Shown: piece after piece, positions 12,650 through 22,880 of the stretch
Layout of the letters: each line of letters starts with the position of its first letter
Numbering within the stretch: position 1 is the stretch's first letter
Notes under the pieces: model-generated
The model's database searches: none
What the model was told of the DNA's origin: nothing
The model's input: the letters and a program-made list of their open reading frames with translations, nothing else
Made by a program: the position numbers and the translations under genes
From: Bacteroidales bacterium
Lineage (GTDB): Bacteria > Bacteroidota > Bacteroidia > Bacteroidales > P3
Assembly: GCA_017522255.1 (NCBI GenBank)
Contig: JAFWZP010000059.1
Span: 1-51,315, forward strand
Direction of reading: 5' to 3'
Length of the DNA: 51,315 bases

Positions 12650-13852
12650 ATGAAAGGAAACGAACTAAAACCACATATAGGTATTTTTGGCCGTCGCAAC
12701 TATGGCAAGAGCAGTTTGATAAACCTTATAACGGGTCAAAACATAGCAATAGTATCCGACACAGCGGGCACCACCACCGACCCGGTGAAGAAAACCATGG
12801 AGATAAAAGGAGTAGGCCCTGTGGTATGGATAGACACCGCCGGAGTAGACGACGAAGGGCAACTTGGACTGATGAGAACCGAAAAAAGCTACGAGGCTTT
12901 GAAGCATGTCGACTTGGCATTGATAGTGTTTACCAACAACTGCTTTGGCGATATAGAAGAAAAACTAATATCCTGTTGCAACGATTTGAAGATACCGTTT
13001 GTGCTTATCTACTCCAAAAGCGATGTGTATGCACCCAACGAAGCACTGATACAAGATATAGAAAAACGCTACAATAGTATTGTGTTACAAATATCGACCC
13101 ACAATACCGAGTCGCAAAACTTGTTGCTCGATACTATACGCACCGCCTTGCCCGAAACGGCATACACTCCAAAATCGCTTTTGGGAGAGGTGATAAAGCC
13201 CGGCGAAACAATAGTGCTTGTTACACCCATCGACTCGTCGGCACCCGAAGGACGCATGATACTGCCTCAAGTGCAGACCATTCGCGACATATTGGACAAC
13301 GAATGTATTGCCGTGGTGTGCAAAGAAACACATTTGGAACAGCAACTCAAACAAATGAATGTAAAACCATCGCTTGTGGTAACCGATAGCCAAGTGTTTA
13401 AACAAGTGTCGCAAATAGTACCCGAAGATATAGCACTTACGAGCTTCAGTATAGTGTTGGCACACGCCAAAGGATTGTTTTACGAATACATCGAAGGCAC
13501 ACCCACATTAGATACACTACAAGATGGCGACCATATACTTATGCTCGAATCGTGTACCCACAAGGCATCGTGCGAAGATATAGGACGAGTGAAGTTGCCC
13601 AACCTCATACGCAAATATTCGGGACGAGAGGTAACATTCGACCATGTGTCGGGGCTTACGGCACTCGATTGCCCCATAACCGACTACCGCATGGTGATAC
13701 AATGCGGAGGCTGTGTGGTAACTCCAAAGCAATTGGCCAATCGCTTGCAAGGTGCTTTGAATGCCGGTGTGCCGGTGTCGAACTATGGATTGGCAATAGC
13801 ATATATGACAGGAATATTCAACCGAGCAATAGAAGTTTTTAAACAAAGATAA
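12650..13852 (+). CDS. hydF: [FeFe]-hydrogenase maturation GTPase HydF
   Basis: HydF is the GTPase and iron-sulfur scaffold on which the 2Fe H-cluster precursor is built before transfer to the hydrogenase. The N-terminal GTPase domain has the G1 loop GRRNYGKSS (14-22) and G3 DTAG. The C-terminal cluster domain keeps Cys302 and His304 (CTH) and Cys352-Gly-Gly-Cys355, the CxH...CxxC ligand set of HydF. The 400-aa length is normal. HydE, HydG and a hydrogenase are not in the window, but the gene implies the organism makes an [FeFe]-hydrogenase. folA follows after 6 bases, so hydF, folA and dtd look like one transcript. Confidence 0.92.
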   Translation: MKGNELKPHIGIFGRRNYGKSSLINLITGQNIAIVSDTAGTTTDPVKKTMEIKGVGPVVWIDTAGVDDEGQLGLMRTEKSYEALKHVDLALIVFTNNCFGDIEEKLISCCNDLKIPFVLIYSKSDVYAPNEALIQDIEKRYNSIVLQISTHNTESQNLLLDTIRTALPETAYTPKSLLGEVIKPGETIVLVTPIDSSAPEGRMILPQVQTIRDILDNECIAVVCKETHLEQQLKQMNVKPSLVVTDSQVFKQVSQIVPEDIALTSFSIVLAHAKGLFYEYIEGTPTLDTLQDGDHILMLESCTHKASCEDIGRVKLPNLIRKYSGREVTFDHVSGLTALDCPITDYRMVIQCGGCVVTPKQLANRLQGALNAGVPVSNYGLAIAYMTGIFNRAIEVFKQR

Positions 13853-13858
13853 TATATA

Positions 13859-14365
13859 ATGAATGCTAAAACAAAACTATCGATAATAGCTGCCGTGGCA
13901 CAAAACGGAGCCATAGGCAAAGACAACGATTTGCTATGGCACATATCGGCCGACCTTAAACGCTTTAAGCAACTAACGTTGGAACACACAGTGGTGATGG
14001 GCAAAAGCACCTACGACTCGCTACCTGTGCACCCTTTTCCAAAACGTAGAAACATAGTAATAACACGCCAAAAAGATTTGTTACTCGAAGGTTGCGAAAT
14101 GGCACATTCCATCGATGAAGCCATAGCACTATGCAAACCCAACGAAGAAACATTTGTAGTAGGCGGCAGTAGCATATACAAGCAGATGATGCCGGTGGTG
14201 GATAAGCTATATATAACATGGGTGTATAAAGACTTTGATGCCGATTGCTTTTTCCCCGAAATAGACCACGAACAATTTGTGCAAACAAGTGTTTCGGAAC
14301 GTATGTATGACGAAAAATCGGGATTGGAATTTGCTTATTGCGAATACGAAAGAAAGAACAGATAA
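13859..14365 (+). CDS. folA: Dihydrofolate reductase
   Basis: This enzyme reduces dihydrofolate to tetrahydrofolate with NADPH. The 168-aa protein begins LSIIAAVAQNGAIGKDNDLLWH, the substrate- and NADPH-binding start of DHFR with the Trp of the LLWH/LPWH motif. The acidic active-site residue is Asp in SADLKRFK. It continues with VVMGKSTYDSL (GxxTYxS type) and FVVGGSSIYKQMM, the GG-containing cofactor loop, and ends in the usual strand hairpin. Length is typical of chromosomal DHFR. It lies 6 bases after hydF and 30 before dtd. Confidence 0.95.
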   Translation: MNAKTKLSIIAAVAQNGAIGKDNDLLWHISADLKRFKQLTLEHTVVMGKSTYDSLPVHPFPKRRNIVITRQKDLLLEGCEMAHSIDEAIALCKPNEETFVVGGSSIYKQMMPVVDKLYITWVYKDFDADCFFPEIDHEQFVQTSVSERMYDEKSGLEFAYCEYERKNR

Positions 14366-14395
14366 TAGCCAACAGCTAAAATTGAATAAAAAAAT

Positions 14396-14851
14396 ATGCG
14401 TATACTTATACAACGGGTAAAACAAGCAAGTGTAACCATCGACGACAAACTGAAAAGTGCCATAAAAGGAGGCATGCTTATACTTGTAGGCATAGAAGAT
14501 GCCGACACCAACGAAGACATAGAATGGCTATGCGGCAAGATAGTGAAGCTACGAATATTTGACGACGACAACGGAGTGATGAACCTATCTATATCGGATC
14601 TTCCCGATTTGGATATACTTGTGGTAAGCCAATTTACACTACATGCCAGCACCAAAAAGGGCAATCGTCCATCATATATAAAAGCTTCGAAACCGGACTT
14701 TGCCATACCTATGTACGAAAAATTTATAGCACGCCTACAATCCCTTTTGGGCAAGCCAATACAAACAGGCAATTTTGGTGCCGATATGCAAGTGGAACTG
14801 ATAAACGATGGACCGGTTACCATTTGGATAGATTCCAAACAAAAAGAATAA
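14396..14851 (+). CDS. dtd: D-aminoacyl-tRNA deacylase
   Basis: Dtd removes D-amino acids mistakenly attached to tRNA. The 151-aa product starts MRILIQRVKQASVTID, the family start, and has the core motif SQFTLHAST (about 80-88) with the catalytic Thr. The C-terminal motif NDGPVTIWIDS carries the cross-subunit Gly-Pro. It is full length and ends a probable hydF-folA-dtd operon. A strong inverted repeat follows at 14881. Confidence 0.95.
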   Translation: MRILIQRVKQASVTIDDKLKSAIKGGMLILVGIEDADTNEDIEWLCGKIVKLRIFDDDNGVMNLSISDLPDLDILVVSQFTLHASTKKGNRPSYIKASKPDFAIPMYEKFIARLQSLLGKPIQTGNFGADMQVELINDGPVTIWIDSKQKE

Positions 14852-14880
14852 TACTGCAATCAGTAATAATCAAAAAAAAT

Positions 14881-14936
14881 CATCACGATGAAAAAGATAC
14901 TACATCACGTAGTTGCAACATTTTCATCGTGATGAA
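14881..14936. terminator. Long hairpin between dtd and dnaE
   Basis: CATCACGATGAAAA is exactly matched by its complement TTTTCATCGTGATG across a 28-base loop. Within the loop CTAC and GTAG can pair again. It is a probable terminator for dtd, though no strong T-run follows on the plus strand, or an mRNA-protecting structure. The word TTTCATCA is repeated just downstream. Confidence 0.5.
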
Positions 14937-14989
14937 ATTTCATCATCGTCGCGAGGAAAATTTATCATCAGGCAATTTATAAAAAACGC

Positions 14990-15020
14990 TTTGTTATTTG
15001 AATAAAAAAGCGTAACTTCG
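14990..15020 (+). promoter_or_regulatory. Promoter of dnaE
   Basis: TTTG at 14990-14993 and TAACTTCG at 15013-15020 are 19 bp apart. The -7 box differs from TAnnTTTG at one base. It lies 33 bases upstream of ATG 15054. Confidence 0.6.
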
Positions 15021-15053
15021 CAAAATCTTTTTGTCAAACAAAAAATCGTTATT

Positions 15054-18000
15054 ATGTCTAAATTCACACACTTACACGTACACACACAGTATTCCATTTT
15101 AGATGGAGCCGCAAATATCAAAGTAATGCTCGAACGAGTAAAAGAACTTGGCATGGATTCGTTGGCCATCACCGACCACGGCAATATGTATGGAGTATTG
15201 GAATTTTTTAATACTGCCAAAAAAGTTGGCATAAAGCCTATATTGGGATGCGAGATGTATGTGGCCGAAGATAGGCACAACAAAAGTGGCTCCGAAAGCC
15301 GAAGCGGATACCACCTTATACTATTGGCCAAAAACGAAAAAGGATATAGCAACCTTATTAAACTATGTTCGATGGGTTTTTTGAAAGAAAACTTCTATTA
15401 CAAACCCCGTATCGACAAAGAACTATTGAGCCAATATACAGAAGGCTTGATATGCTGCTCGGCATGTTTGGGAGGCGAGTTGCCACAAACGATCCTAAAT
15501 AAAGGCATCGACGCTGCCTCGGAGGTTGTGGAAGAATTTAAGACTATGTTTGGCGACGACTACTATCTTGAGCTGCAAAACCATGGGCACGAAGAACAAA
15601 AGATAGTAAACCAAGCTCTTATGGAACTATCAAAAAAACACGACGTAAAACTCATAGCCACCAACGATACCCACTTTGTGTACAAAGAAGACCGCATGGC
15701 ACACAAAATACTGCTATGTGTGAGCACCGGCAAAAAGCTCGATGAAGAAACAACGATGGTATACACCGGCGAAGAATATATAAAGAGCGAAGAAGAAATG
15801 TTGGCACTCTTTCCCGAATGCCCCGAAGCTATCAGTAACACACAGGAAATAGTAGATAAGATAGAACATTTTGAGTTGGAACGCAGCATCGTGTTGCCAA
15901 AGTTTCCGTTGCCCGATGGCTTCGACGAAATGCAATACCTGACACATATAACATGGGAAGGAGCCGCCAAACGCTATCCCGAAATGACAGAGGAGATACG
16001 CGAACGCATACAATTTGAGTTAGACACCATCGAAAAGATGGGTTTTCCGGGATATTTTCTTATCGTTCAGGACTTCATCAATGTGTCTCGCAACGAGTTG
16101 GGTGTTATCATAGGACCGGGACGAGGCTCTGCTGCCGGCTCGGTAATAGCCTACTGCATAGGCATAACCAACATCGACCCGGTGAAGTACAAATTGCTGT
16201 TTGAGCGTTTTCTGAATCCCGAACGTATAAGTATGCCCGATATAGATGTGGACTTTGATGACGAAGGACGAGAAAAAGCACTGCAATATGTAATGGATAA
16301 ATATGGTGCCGACCATGTGGCACAGATTGTTACCTTTGGTGCCATGGCAGCCAAATCGGCCATAAAAGACGTGGCACGTGTGATGGATTTGGACTTGCCT
16401 ACGTCAAACTACCTAGCCAAACTAGTACCCGAAAAGCCCGGCACCACACTGAAAAAAGCTTTCGAAGAAGTACCTGAACTCCGCGAACACAGAGACAATG
16501 GTAGCGAATTGGAAAAAAAGGTGCTGAAATATGCCGTAGAGCTTGAAGGCTCGATACGAAACACAGGGGTGCACGCTTGCGGTGTGATTATAGGTCCGCA
16601 AGATATATCCAACTTTGTGCCGGTGGCATCGGCAAAAGACTCCGACCTAATGGTAACACAGTTCGAAGGCAAGCTGATAGAATCGGTGGGAATGTTGAAG
16701 ATGGACTTTTTGGGACTGAAAACCCTTTCGATAATAAAAACGGCATGCCAAAACATAAAGAAACGCCATGGTATAGACCTCGATATGGATGCTATACCCC
16801 TCGATGACGAACTTACATACGAATTATATCAAAAGGGTGCTACCATAGGTACTTTCCAATTCGAATCGGAAGGTATGCAAGCACACTTGAGAGACCTTAA
16901 GCCAACGCGTTTCGAAGACCTTATAGCCATGAATGCGCTGTATCGTCCGGGTCCTATGCAATACATACCTCAATTTATAGCCCGCAAACATGGTCGCGAA
17001 AAAATAGAGTACGACATACCTATGATGAGCGAATACCTCGACGAAACCTATGGTATTACCGTATACCAAGAACAAGTGATGCTACTATCGCAATCGATGG
17101 CAGGCTTCACCAAAGGGCAAGCCGACGGATTGCGTAAGGCTATGGGTAAGAAACTGAAAGACAAAATGGCAGAGCTGAAAGTGAAATTTATAGACGGCTG
17201 CAGAAAAAAAGAACTACCCGACGACAAAGTGGAAAAGGTATGGAGCGACTGGGAAAAGTTTGCCGAATATGCTTTCAACAAATCACATGCCACCTGCTAC
17301 TCCTTTGTGGCATATCAAACCGGATACCTCAAAGCACACTATCCGGCCGAATATATGTCGGCAGTGCTGACCCACAACCTTAGCGATATAAAAAAGATAA
17401 CTTTCTTTATAGAAGAATGTAAACGATTGAAGATACCGGTATTGGGACCCGATGTAAACGAAAGTGATATACATTTTATGGTTAACGACAAAGGCGAGAT
17501 ACGTTTTGGATTGGGAGCCATAAAAGGTATGGGCGAAAATGCTGCTGCCGAACTGATAGCAGAACGCGAAACCAACGGAAAGTTTAAAAACATATTCGAT
17601 TTTATGGAACGCATAAACCTAAAAAGCATAAACAGCAAGAATATGGAATCGTTGGCAAAATCGGGTTCGTTCGACACTTTCAAAGACATACATCGTGCCC
17701 AATACTTCTACAAAAAAGATGCTGACTCAACCAACTTTTTGGGTAGATTGCTCAAATGGATAAACAACAAAAATTATGGCGATGCCGCCCAAGTATCGTT
17801 GTTCGACACTTGCGAATCGCTTAAACAAGAAGACTATCCGCAAATACCCGATGCAGAACCATGGACGTGTGCAGAACAAGCCACTTACGAAAAAGAAGTG
17901 ATAGGCTTTTATATGTCGAGACACCCTTTGGACGAGTACAAAATAGAGATGCAACATATAATGAACACTCGAGTGTCGGATTTGGACAATTTGATAGAAC

Positions 18001-18533
18001 TTCAAAAACGCTCGCAAGTGCGATTTGGAGGAGTAATAACAGAGGCTGTAGATGGTATCAGCAAATCGGGTAAGCCTTTTGGTAAATTCACATTAGAAGA
18101 CTACGATGGATCACACACTATCAGCTTGTTTGGCGAGAACTATGTAAAATTCAAAGAATATATACAAAAAGATTATTTTATCTGTTGCACAGGTGCTGTA
18201 AAGGAACGTTCGTGGGCAAAAGAAGGAGATACCAACAGACTGGAATTGCGCATCAACGATATTATGCTGCTCGAAGATGTGTTGGGTACATACGTAAGAG
18301 AAATTATGTATAAGATTAAATACGACGACATCGACAAAGAGTTTTGCGACACAATGGAGCGACTCATCAAAGAGAACGGCAACGGCAACGTAGTGTTATC
18401 GTCCCTATTGGAAGATGTAGAAGATAAAATATCGCTGATGATGGTTTGCGAAAAGAAAGTAAATGCAAACATATTGCGAGAACTACAAAAGATAGATAAG
18501 ATAAAAAATACCATTGAAATAAAATACCGATGA
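15054..18533 (+). CDS. dnaE: DNA polymerase III alpha subunit
   Basis: This 1159-aa protein is the replicative polymerase catalytic subunit, full length for the DnaE1 class. The N-terminal PHP domain (about 1-280) starts FTHLHVHTQYSILDG, with the metal-binding HxH motif. The palm carries Asp396, Asp398 and Asp400 in PDIDVDF, the first of which form the catalytic pair. The fingers contain GPGRGSAAGS and the tandem HhH region lies near 800-880. The OB fold comes late (VRFGGVITEAVDGISKSG, about 980). Its stop codon overlaps the GSCFA gene start as ATGA, indicating translational coupling. Confidence 0.97.
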   Translation: MSKFTHLHVHTQYSILDGAANIKVMLERVKELGMDSLAITDHGNMYGVLEFFNTAKKVGIKPILGCEMYVAEDRHNKSGSESRSGYHLILLAKNEKGYSNLIKLCSMGFLKENFYYKPRIDKELLSQYTEGLICCSACLGGELPQTILNKGIDAASEVVEEFKTMFGDDYYLELQNHGHEEQKIVNQALMELSKKHDVKLIATNDTHFVYKEDRMAHKILLCVSTGKKLDEETTMVYTGEEYIKSEEEMLALFPECPEAISNTQEIVDKIEHFELERSIVLPKFPLPDGFDEMQYLTHITWEGAAKRYPEMTEEIRERIQFELDTIEKMGFPGYFLIVQDFINVSRNELGVIIGPGRGSAAGSVIAYCIGITNIDPVKYKLLFERFLNPERISMPDIDVDFDDEGREKALQYVMDKYGADHVAQIVTFGAMAAKSAIKDVARVMDLDLPTSNYLAKLVPEKPGTTLKKAFEEVPELREHRDNGSELEKKVLKYAVELEGSIRNTGVHACGVIIGPQDISNFVPVASAKDSDLMVTQFEGKLIESVGMLKMDFLGLKTLSIIKTACQNIKKRHGIDLDMDAIPLDDELTYELYQKGATIGTFQFESEGMQAHLRDLKPTRFEDLIAMNALYRPGPMQYIPQFIARKHGREKIEYDIPMMSEYLDETYGITVYQEQVMLLSQSMAGFTKGQADGLRKAMGKKLKDKMAELKVKFIDGCRKKELPDDKVEKVWSDWEKFAEYAFNKSHATCYSFVAYQTGYLKAHYPAEYMSAVLTHNLSDIKKITFFIEECKRLKIPVLGPDVNESDIHFMVNDKGEIRFGLGAIKGMGENAAAELIAERETNGKFKNIFDFMERINLKSINSKNMESLAKSGSFDTFKDIHRAQYFYKKDADSTNFLGRLLKWINNKNYGDAAQVSLFDTCESLKQEDYPQIPDAEPWTCAEQATYEKEVIGFYMSRHPLDEYKIEMQHIMNTRVSDLDNLIELQKRSQVRFGGVITEAVDGISKSGKPFGKFTLEDYDGSHTISLFGENYVKFKEYIQKDYFICCTGAVKERSWAKEGDTNRLELRINDIMLLEDVLGTYVREIMYKIKYDDIDKEFCDTMERLIKENGNGNVVLSSLLEDVEDKISLMMVCEKKVNANILRELQKIDKIKNTIEIKYR

Positions 18534-19474
18534 AATTGCAAACCATAGTAGTACCCCAAAAAGACGGCATCACATTGTCGCACAAACACAATGTGATGCT
18601 TGTAGGGTCGTGCTTCACCGAATCGATAGGCGAAAAGATGGAATATTTCGGATTTCGATGTATGAGAAACCCTTTCGGGATATTATACAACCCATTTTCG
18701 ATAGCCACATGTTTGGAATACTGCATCGAAAACAAAGCAATATGCGACAACGATATGGTTTTCAACAATCACCTTTGGCACTCGTGGCACCATCACAGCA
18801 AGTTTTCAAACACCTCGAAAGAGCAATGCCTACACAAATGCAACAGCACAATAGTACAAGCTCATGACTTTTTGAAAGAAGTGGATTACATCTTCATCAC
18901 ATGGGGCACAGCCCTCACCTATACTCTGAAAGAACAAAACATGATAGTTGGCAACTGTCATAAATGGCCGGGGTATAACTTCGACAGACAACTTTCGTCG
19001 GTAGAAGAAATAACAGCTCGATATATAACTTTGGTAGAGAAACTACACTCCTACAATCCCAAAGCAAAAATAATATTAACGGTAAGTCCCATACGACATT
19101 GGAAAGAAGGGTACCGCGAAAACCAACTAAGCAAATCGGCACTGCATTTGGCTGTAGACCATTTGCAACGACAGTCCGATACCTTTCATTACTTTCCATC
19201 ATACGAGATAGTTATGGACGAACTGAGAGACTACCGTTTTTTTGAGTCGGACATGTTACATCCCAACAGCGTTGCCATAGAAATAATTTGGGAAAAACTT
19301 TTGGACACCTACACTACCGATAACACATGCGATATCTGCAACATTATGGACAAATATCAAAAAATGAAACAACACCGCCCTTTCTACCCCGACAGCGACG
19401 AATACAAAGCCCATCAAGACAAAATGGAACAAATAAAACTAAAGCTAAAAGAGTTGATAGGGCGAGAAGTATGA
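18530..19474 (+). CDS. GSCFA-domain protein (SGNH-like hydrolase fold)
   Basis: The family is named for the motif GSCFA; here it reads MLVGSCFTESIGEKM near residue 24. A late DMLHPNSVA block resembles the Asp-x-x-His end of SGNH/GDSL esterases. The family is related to PC-esterases, so a sugar- or lipid-ester hydrolase role is plausible, but no substrate is known. There is no signal peptide. The 314-aa length is normal. Its ATG sits inside the dnaE stop (ATGA), a coupling that says little about function. Confidence 0.85.
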   Translation: MKLQTIVVPQKDGITLSHKHNVMLVGSCFTESIGEKMEYFGFRCMRNPFGILYNPFSIATCLEYCIENKAICDNDMVFNNHLWHSWHHHSKFSNTSKEQCLHKCNSTIVQAHDFLKEVDYIFITWGTALTYTLKEQNMIVGNCHKWPGYNFDRQLSSVEEITARYITLVEKLHSYNPKAKIILTVSPIRHWKEGYRENQLSKSALHLAVDHLQRQSDTFHYFPSYEIVMDELRDYRFFESDMLHPNSVAIEIIWEKLLDTYTTDNTCDICNIMDKYQKMKQHRPFYPDSDEYKAHQDKMEQIKLKLKELIGREV

Positions 19475-19587
19475 AATAGAACCTAAACACACACTTTGAT
19501 TACTATCTTTTTGGAATTAATTTGTTATTTTATAACTGCATAAGCTAAACCGATGTTTAAAACTAAAATAAATAACACATCATCATA

Positions 19588-20301
19588 ATGGAACTAAAAA
19601 TATTTTTATACCGATTGTCGTTGGCTCTTTTGCTTGGTGCTTGCATAGGCACAGAGCGACAAATAAAGCAACGTAGTGCAGGACTTATCACCAATTCGCT
19701 TGTGGCATTGGGTGCCTGCATATTTATATTGATATCCGAAAGTGCCGGCTACAGAGGCGGTTCCGACAATTTGCGTGTACTGGGTCAGGTGGTTACAGGC
19801 ATAGGTTTTTTGGGTGCCGGCGTTATAATGCGCGACGGCTTTACCATTCATGGACTCAACACTGCCGCCACTTTGTGGTGCTCGGCAGCCATAGGATCGC
19901 TATGTGGCTTTGGCCTATACCTCGAAGCCACCATTGCTGCAGCAGCAATCATCGCTGCCCATCTGCTGCTAAAACCTATTTCGGACTACTTCGACCGACG
20001 AACACAAAAACCGGTAGAGATAAAGAATGTGGGCTTTTCGATAGAAGTAACAACCGATTTGAAAAACGAAATGTCGATACGGTCGCTATTCGTGGAAATG
20101 ATAAGTAACTACGACAATATGCAGTTGCAAAAGATGAAGTCGTCGCAAAACACCGCTTCGGGATATGTGGAACTACGAATGGATATACTCACCTACGACA
20201 ACGACCCTACCTCGAAAAACCACCTGCTGCAAGACATGTCGAAGATACAATGCATAAAAGAAATAACATCAACCACTCTAACAAAAAAGATAGAACACTG
20301 A
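19588..20301 (+). CDS. MgtC/SapB family inner-membrane protein
   Basis: This 237-aa protein has the MgtC N-terminal membrane domain. The first helix is FLYRLSLALLLGACIGTERQ, followed by GLITNSLVALGACIFILIS and VVTGIGFLGAGVIMRDG, then HGLNTAATLWCSAAIGSLCG and an Ala-rich helix to about 140. The GIGFLGAGVI and HGLNTAAT motifs are diagnostic. The C-terminal 95 residues are soluble and ACT-like. Relatives are linked to magnesium limitation and to ATP synthase or membrane-potential control. No mgtB-type pump is adjacent. Confidence 0.9.
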   Translation: MELKIFLYRLSLALLLGACIGTERQIKQRSAGLITNSLVALGACIFILISESAGYRGGSDNLRVLGQVVTGIGFLGAGVIMRDGFTIHGLNTAATLWCSAAIGSLCGFGLYLEATIAAAAIIAAHLLLKPISDYFDRRTQKPVEIKNVGFSIEVTTDLKNEMSIRSLFVEMISNYDNMQLQKMKSSQNTASGYVELRMDILTYDNDPTSKNHLLQDMSKIQCIKEITSTTLTKKIEH

Positions 20302-20311
20302 CAATATAAGA

Positions 20312-22066
20312 ATGAAAATCACACAACAAATAGCCCAAAGCATAGCACTTGCCATACTGATAGCATTGCATAACCCAACATTTTCGCAAACAAAGAGCTA
20401 TCCACAAAACTATTTTCGCTCACCTATCAATATACCCCTTGCCACCTCAGGCACCTTTGCCGAGATACGAAACAACCATTTCCATTCGGGCATGGACTTT
20501 AGAATAGGCGGTGTGGTGGGCGAACCTGTATACGCAGTAGCCAACGGATATGTGTCGAGGATTAAAGTGTCGGCATACGGCGGCGGAAAAACCTTATACA
20601 TCACACACCCAAACGGATATAAAAGTGTGTATATGCACCTCAACAACTTTGTGGGCTCAATAGCCGAATACACCAAACAATGCCACTACAAACAGCGTGC
20701 TTTTGAGATAGACATTGACATTGCCGACAGTATTCTGCCCGTAAAAAAAGGCATGCTGATAGCCAATGCCGGAAACACCGGAGGCAGCGGAGGTCCGCAC
20801 CTGCACTTCGAACTGCGATATGCTGACAACGACAAAACACTAAACCCTCTACTGTTTGGAATGCCTTTTGCCGACAATATAGCACCCGTAATACACAACG
20901 TAAGGGTATATCCCGCCGGCGAGGGCTCGACAATCAACGGACAAGCATCGCCAATGATGATAAAAGAAACACGAACCAACAAAAAAACAAAGAAGAAATA
21001 CACCGTTGTGAACGACACCATATATGTGAGCGGACGAATATACACCGGCATATACACCACCGACGCAGCACCAAAGTCGACACAAAAAAACGGAGTATAC
21101 GACATTAAACTATATGTAGACAACGAACTGATATTCCACTACTCGCCTACCGAATTTATGTTTGAAGAAACACGCGCCGTAAACTCGATGATAGACTACG
21201 ACTGGTACAAGAAACACCGACAAGCATACATACTGTCGCGAAAGCTGCGTGGCAACAAAAGCCAAACATGCCGTGTGTATAAAAACAACGGATATATATC
21301 CTTTGCCGACAACGGTTGCCACAAAGTGGAATACAAAGTAACCGACTTTGATGGCAACAGTGCCAAACTATCTTTTGTTGTAAAAAACAATTCAACCCCC
21401 ACTTCTACCACTACCCCCATTAAACCATCGAAATACAATATACCCATAGCCTACTATCTAAAAAACAGATACAAAACCGACGGGTATGCCGTATATTTCG
21501 ACGAAAACACCTTTTACGAAAACGACATGATGTGCTACCAAAAGCACCCTGCCAAATACCGCTCAATACTTACCGATGTGCATACCTTGACATTTAAAAA
21601 CTACTCATTACCACCTCATATAACCTACACCGCCAAACTAACAATACCCGACAGCCTGCTTGCTTTGAAGCAAAAACTTGTGCCCGTAACCGTAGACGGG
21701 AAAAAGATAGTGGCACAACCATTTACAATAAATGCCGACACCATGGTGGTGAAGCTGAGAACATTCGACGGATTGGCACTATCCATCGACACTATAGCAC
21801 CCAAAGTGGCAGCCTCCAACTTTAAGGAAGGCAAAACAATAGCAACTAAAACTTTGAAAGTAAAAATATCCGACAACCTTTCGGGAATAACCCGATACGA
21901 CTGCTACCTAAACGGAGAATGGATACTGGCCGAACACGACGGAAAAACAGCATCGCTGACCATAAACACCACCAATGCCACCACCAAAGGCAAAAACACC
22001 TTGAAAGTGATAGTTACAGACCGAATAGGCAACACCACAATAAAAGAATGGACGTTGCTTTTTTAA
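20312..22066 (+). CDS. M23-family peptidoglycan endopeptidase, periplasmic
   Basis: This 584-aa protein has a signal peptide (residues 1-26, ending NPTFSQ) and an early LytM/M23 domain. Zinc ligands are His58 and Asp62 in HSGMD and His165 in HLHFE, with His163 and His109 (MHL) as the catalytic histidines. All are intact, so it is expected to cleave peptide cross-links. The long C-terminal part (about 220-584) is beta-rich, with Ig-like stretches (DNLSGITRYDCYLNG, TDRIGNTT), and may position the enzyme. It starts 11 bases after the MgtC-type gene, and the bacterioferritin gene converges 46 bases downstream. Confidence 0.9.
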   Translation: MKITQQIAQSIALAILIALHNPTFSQTKSYPQNYFRSPINIPLATSGTFAEIRNNHFHSGMDFRIGGVVGEPVYAVANGYVSRIKVSAYGGGKTLYITHPNGYKSVYMHLNNFVGSIAEYTKQCHYKQRAFEIDIDIADSILPVKKGMLIANAGNTGGSGGPHLHFELRYADNDKTLNPLLFGMPFADNIAPVIHNVRVYPAGEGSTINGQASPMMIKETRTNKKTKKKYTVVNDTIYVSGRIYTGIYTTDAAPKSTQKNGVYDIKLYVDNELIFHYSPTEFMFEETRAVNSMIDYDWYKKHRQAYILSRKLRGNKSQTCRVYKNNGYISFADNGCHKVEYKVTDFDGNSAKLSFVVKNNSTPTSTTTPIKPSKYNIPIAYYLKNRYKTDGYAVYFDENTFYENDMMCYQKHPAKYRSILTDVHTLTFKNYSLPPHITYTAKLTIPDSLLALKQKLVPVTVDGKKIVAQPFTINADTMVVKLRTFDGLALSIDTIAPKVAASNFKEGKTIATKTLKVKISDNLSGITRYDCYLNGEWILAEHDGKTASLTINTTNATTKGKNTLKVIVTDRIGNTTIKEWTLLF

Positions 22067-22111
22067 GGCAACGTCTGATAATTGAAGCAATTCTTAGAAA
22101 TAGTCTCTAAC

Positions 22112-22600
22112 CTATTCGGCAAATTCTTTATTACAACGTTTCATCGATTGCAAGGCAAGATATATATCGCCAAAATCGTTGCAGTTGTCGGTTTCTATGT
22201 CAAATTCATTGTAGTGAGTTTCCTCTTGTTCGGCAAGCTCTTCAAACAAACGCTTGGTAACCACGTCCAACTCTTCGCCAATAATCTTGGCCCACTCGTT
22301 GTAGTTGCTCACCGATTCGCTTTCCATCTTTTTGGCCAGCTCCAGCATCAGTTTGGGTTCGTTTATCTTTTCCACACCCTTGGTTGGTCGCAACTCTACA
22401 TCACCACCCAAAAACAATATGCGATCGGCAAGCAATTCCAAATGTTTCATCTCCACAATGGATATTTGTTCAAACAATTTCGAAAACATCTCGTAGCCCC
22501 TATCTTCGAAGTGAAAATGAAAATACAAGTACTGATGTATGCTTTGCAACTCATCGCCAACGGCTTTGTTTAGCAGCTCTATGCTGTGAATTTTATTCAT
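22112..22600 (-). CDS. bfr: Bacterioferritin-like iron storage protein
   Basis: This 162-aa four-helix protein oxidises Fe(II) and stores iron. The start is taken at ATG 22600 (MNKIHSIELLNKAVGDE); the longer open frame adds only an unrelated hydrophobic leader. The diiron site is complete: Glu17, Glu50, His53, Glu93, Glu126 and His129, the bacterioferritin spacing shifted by one. Met51 sits where Met52 binds heme in bacterioferritin, so a heme-binding 24-mer is likely. The C-terminus is short. No ferredoxin partner is adjacent. In an anaerobe it would serve iron storage and oxygen defence. Confidence 0.88.
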   Translation of the reverse strand: MNKIHSIELLNKAVGDELQSIHQYLYFHFHFEDRGYEMFSKLFEQISIVEMKHLELLADRILFLGGDVELRPTKGVEKINEPKLMLELAKKMESESVSNYNEWAKIIGEELDVVTKRLFEELAEQEETHYNEFDIETDNCNDFGDIYLALQSMKRCNKEFAE

Positions 22601-22685
22601 AATTATACTTTTTATATCTGTTATGATAATAGAAACAATATAAATAAGAATAGGTTTAGCCAAGTAGTAAAAAAAACATGCTGCA

Positions 22686-22832
22686 AGAGACGTGCCAATA
22701 CAACAATATAAGAGACGTGCCACGGCACGTCTCTACGGTTGCATAATATTATATCGCCAAAAACCAAAACCCCGAATATTTTTACCCACAAATAATATTC
22801 CCCCGATCGTACAGACGTGCCGCGGCACGTCT
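22686..22832. repeat. REP-like GACGTGCC palindromes
   Basis: There is one half-site AGAGACGTGCC (22686-22696), one 24-base palindrome with an 11-bp stem (22711-22734), and one perfect 20-base palindrome, AGACGTGCCGCGGCACGTCT (22813-22832). All share GACGTGCC. They occupy the 359-base gap upstream of bfr, which holds no gene. Confidence 0.8.
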
Positions 22833-22880
22833 CCAACACAGCTCCAACACAGATATACCATTTTCAAAAAAAATTCGACC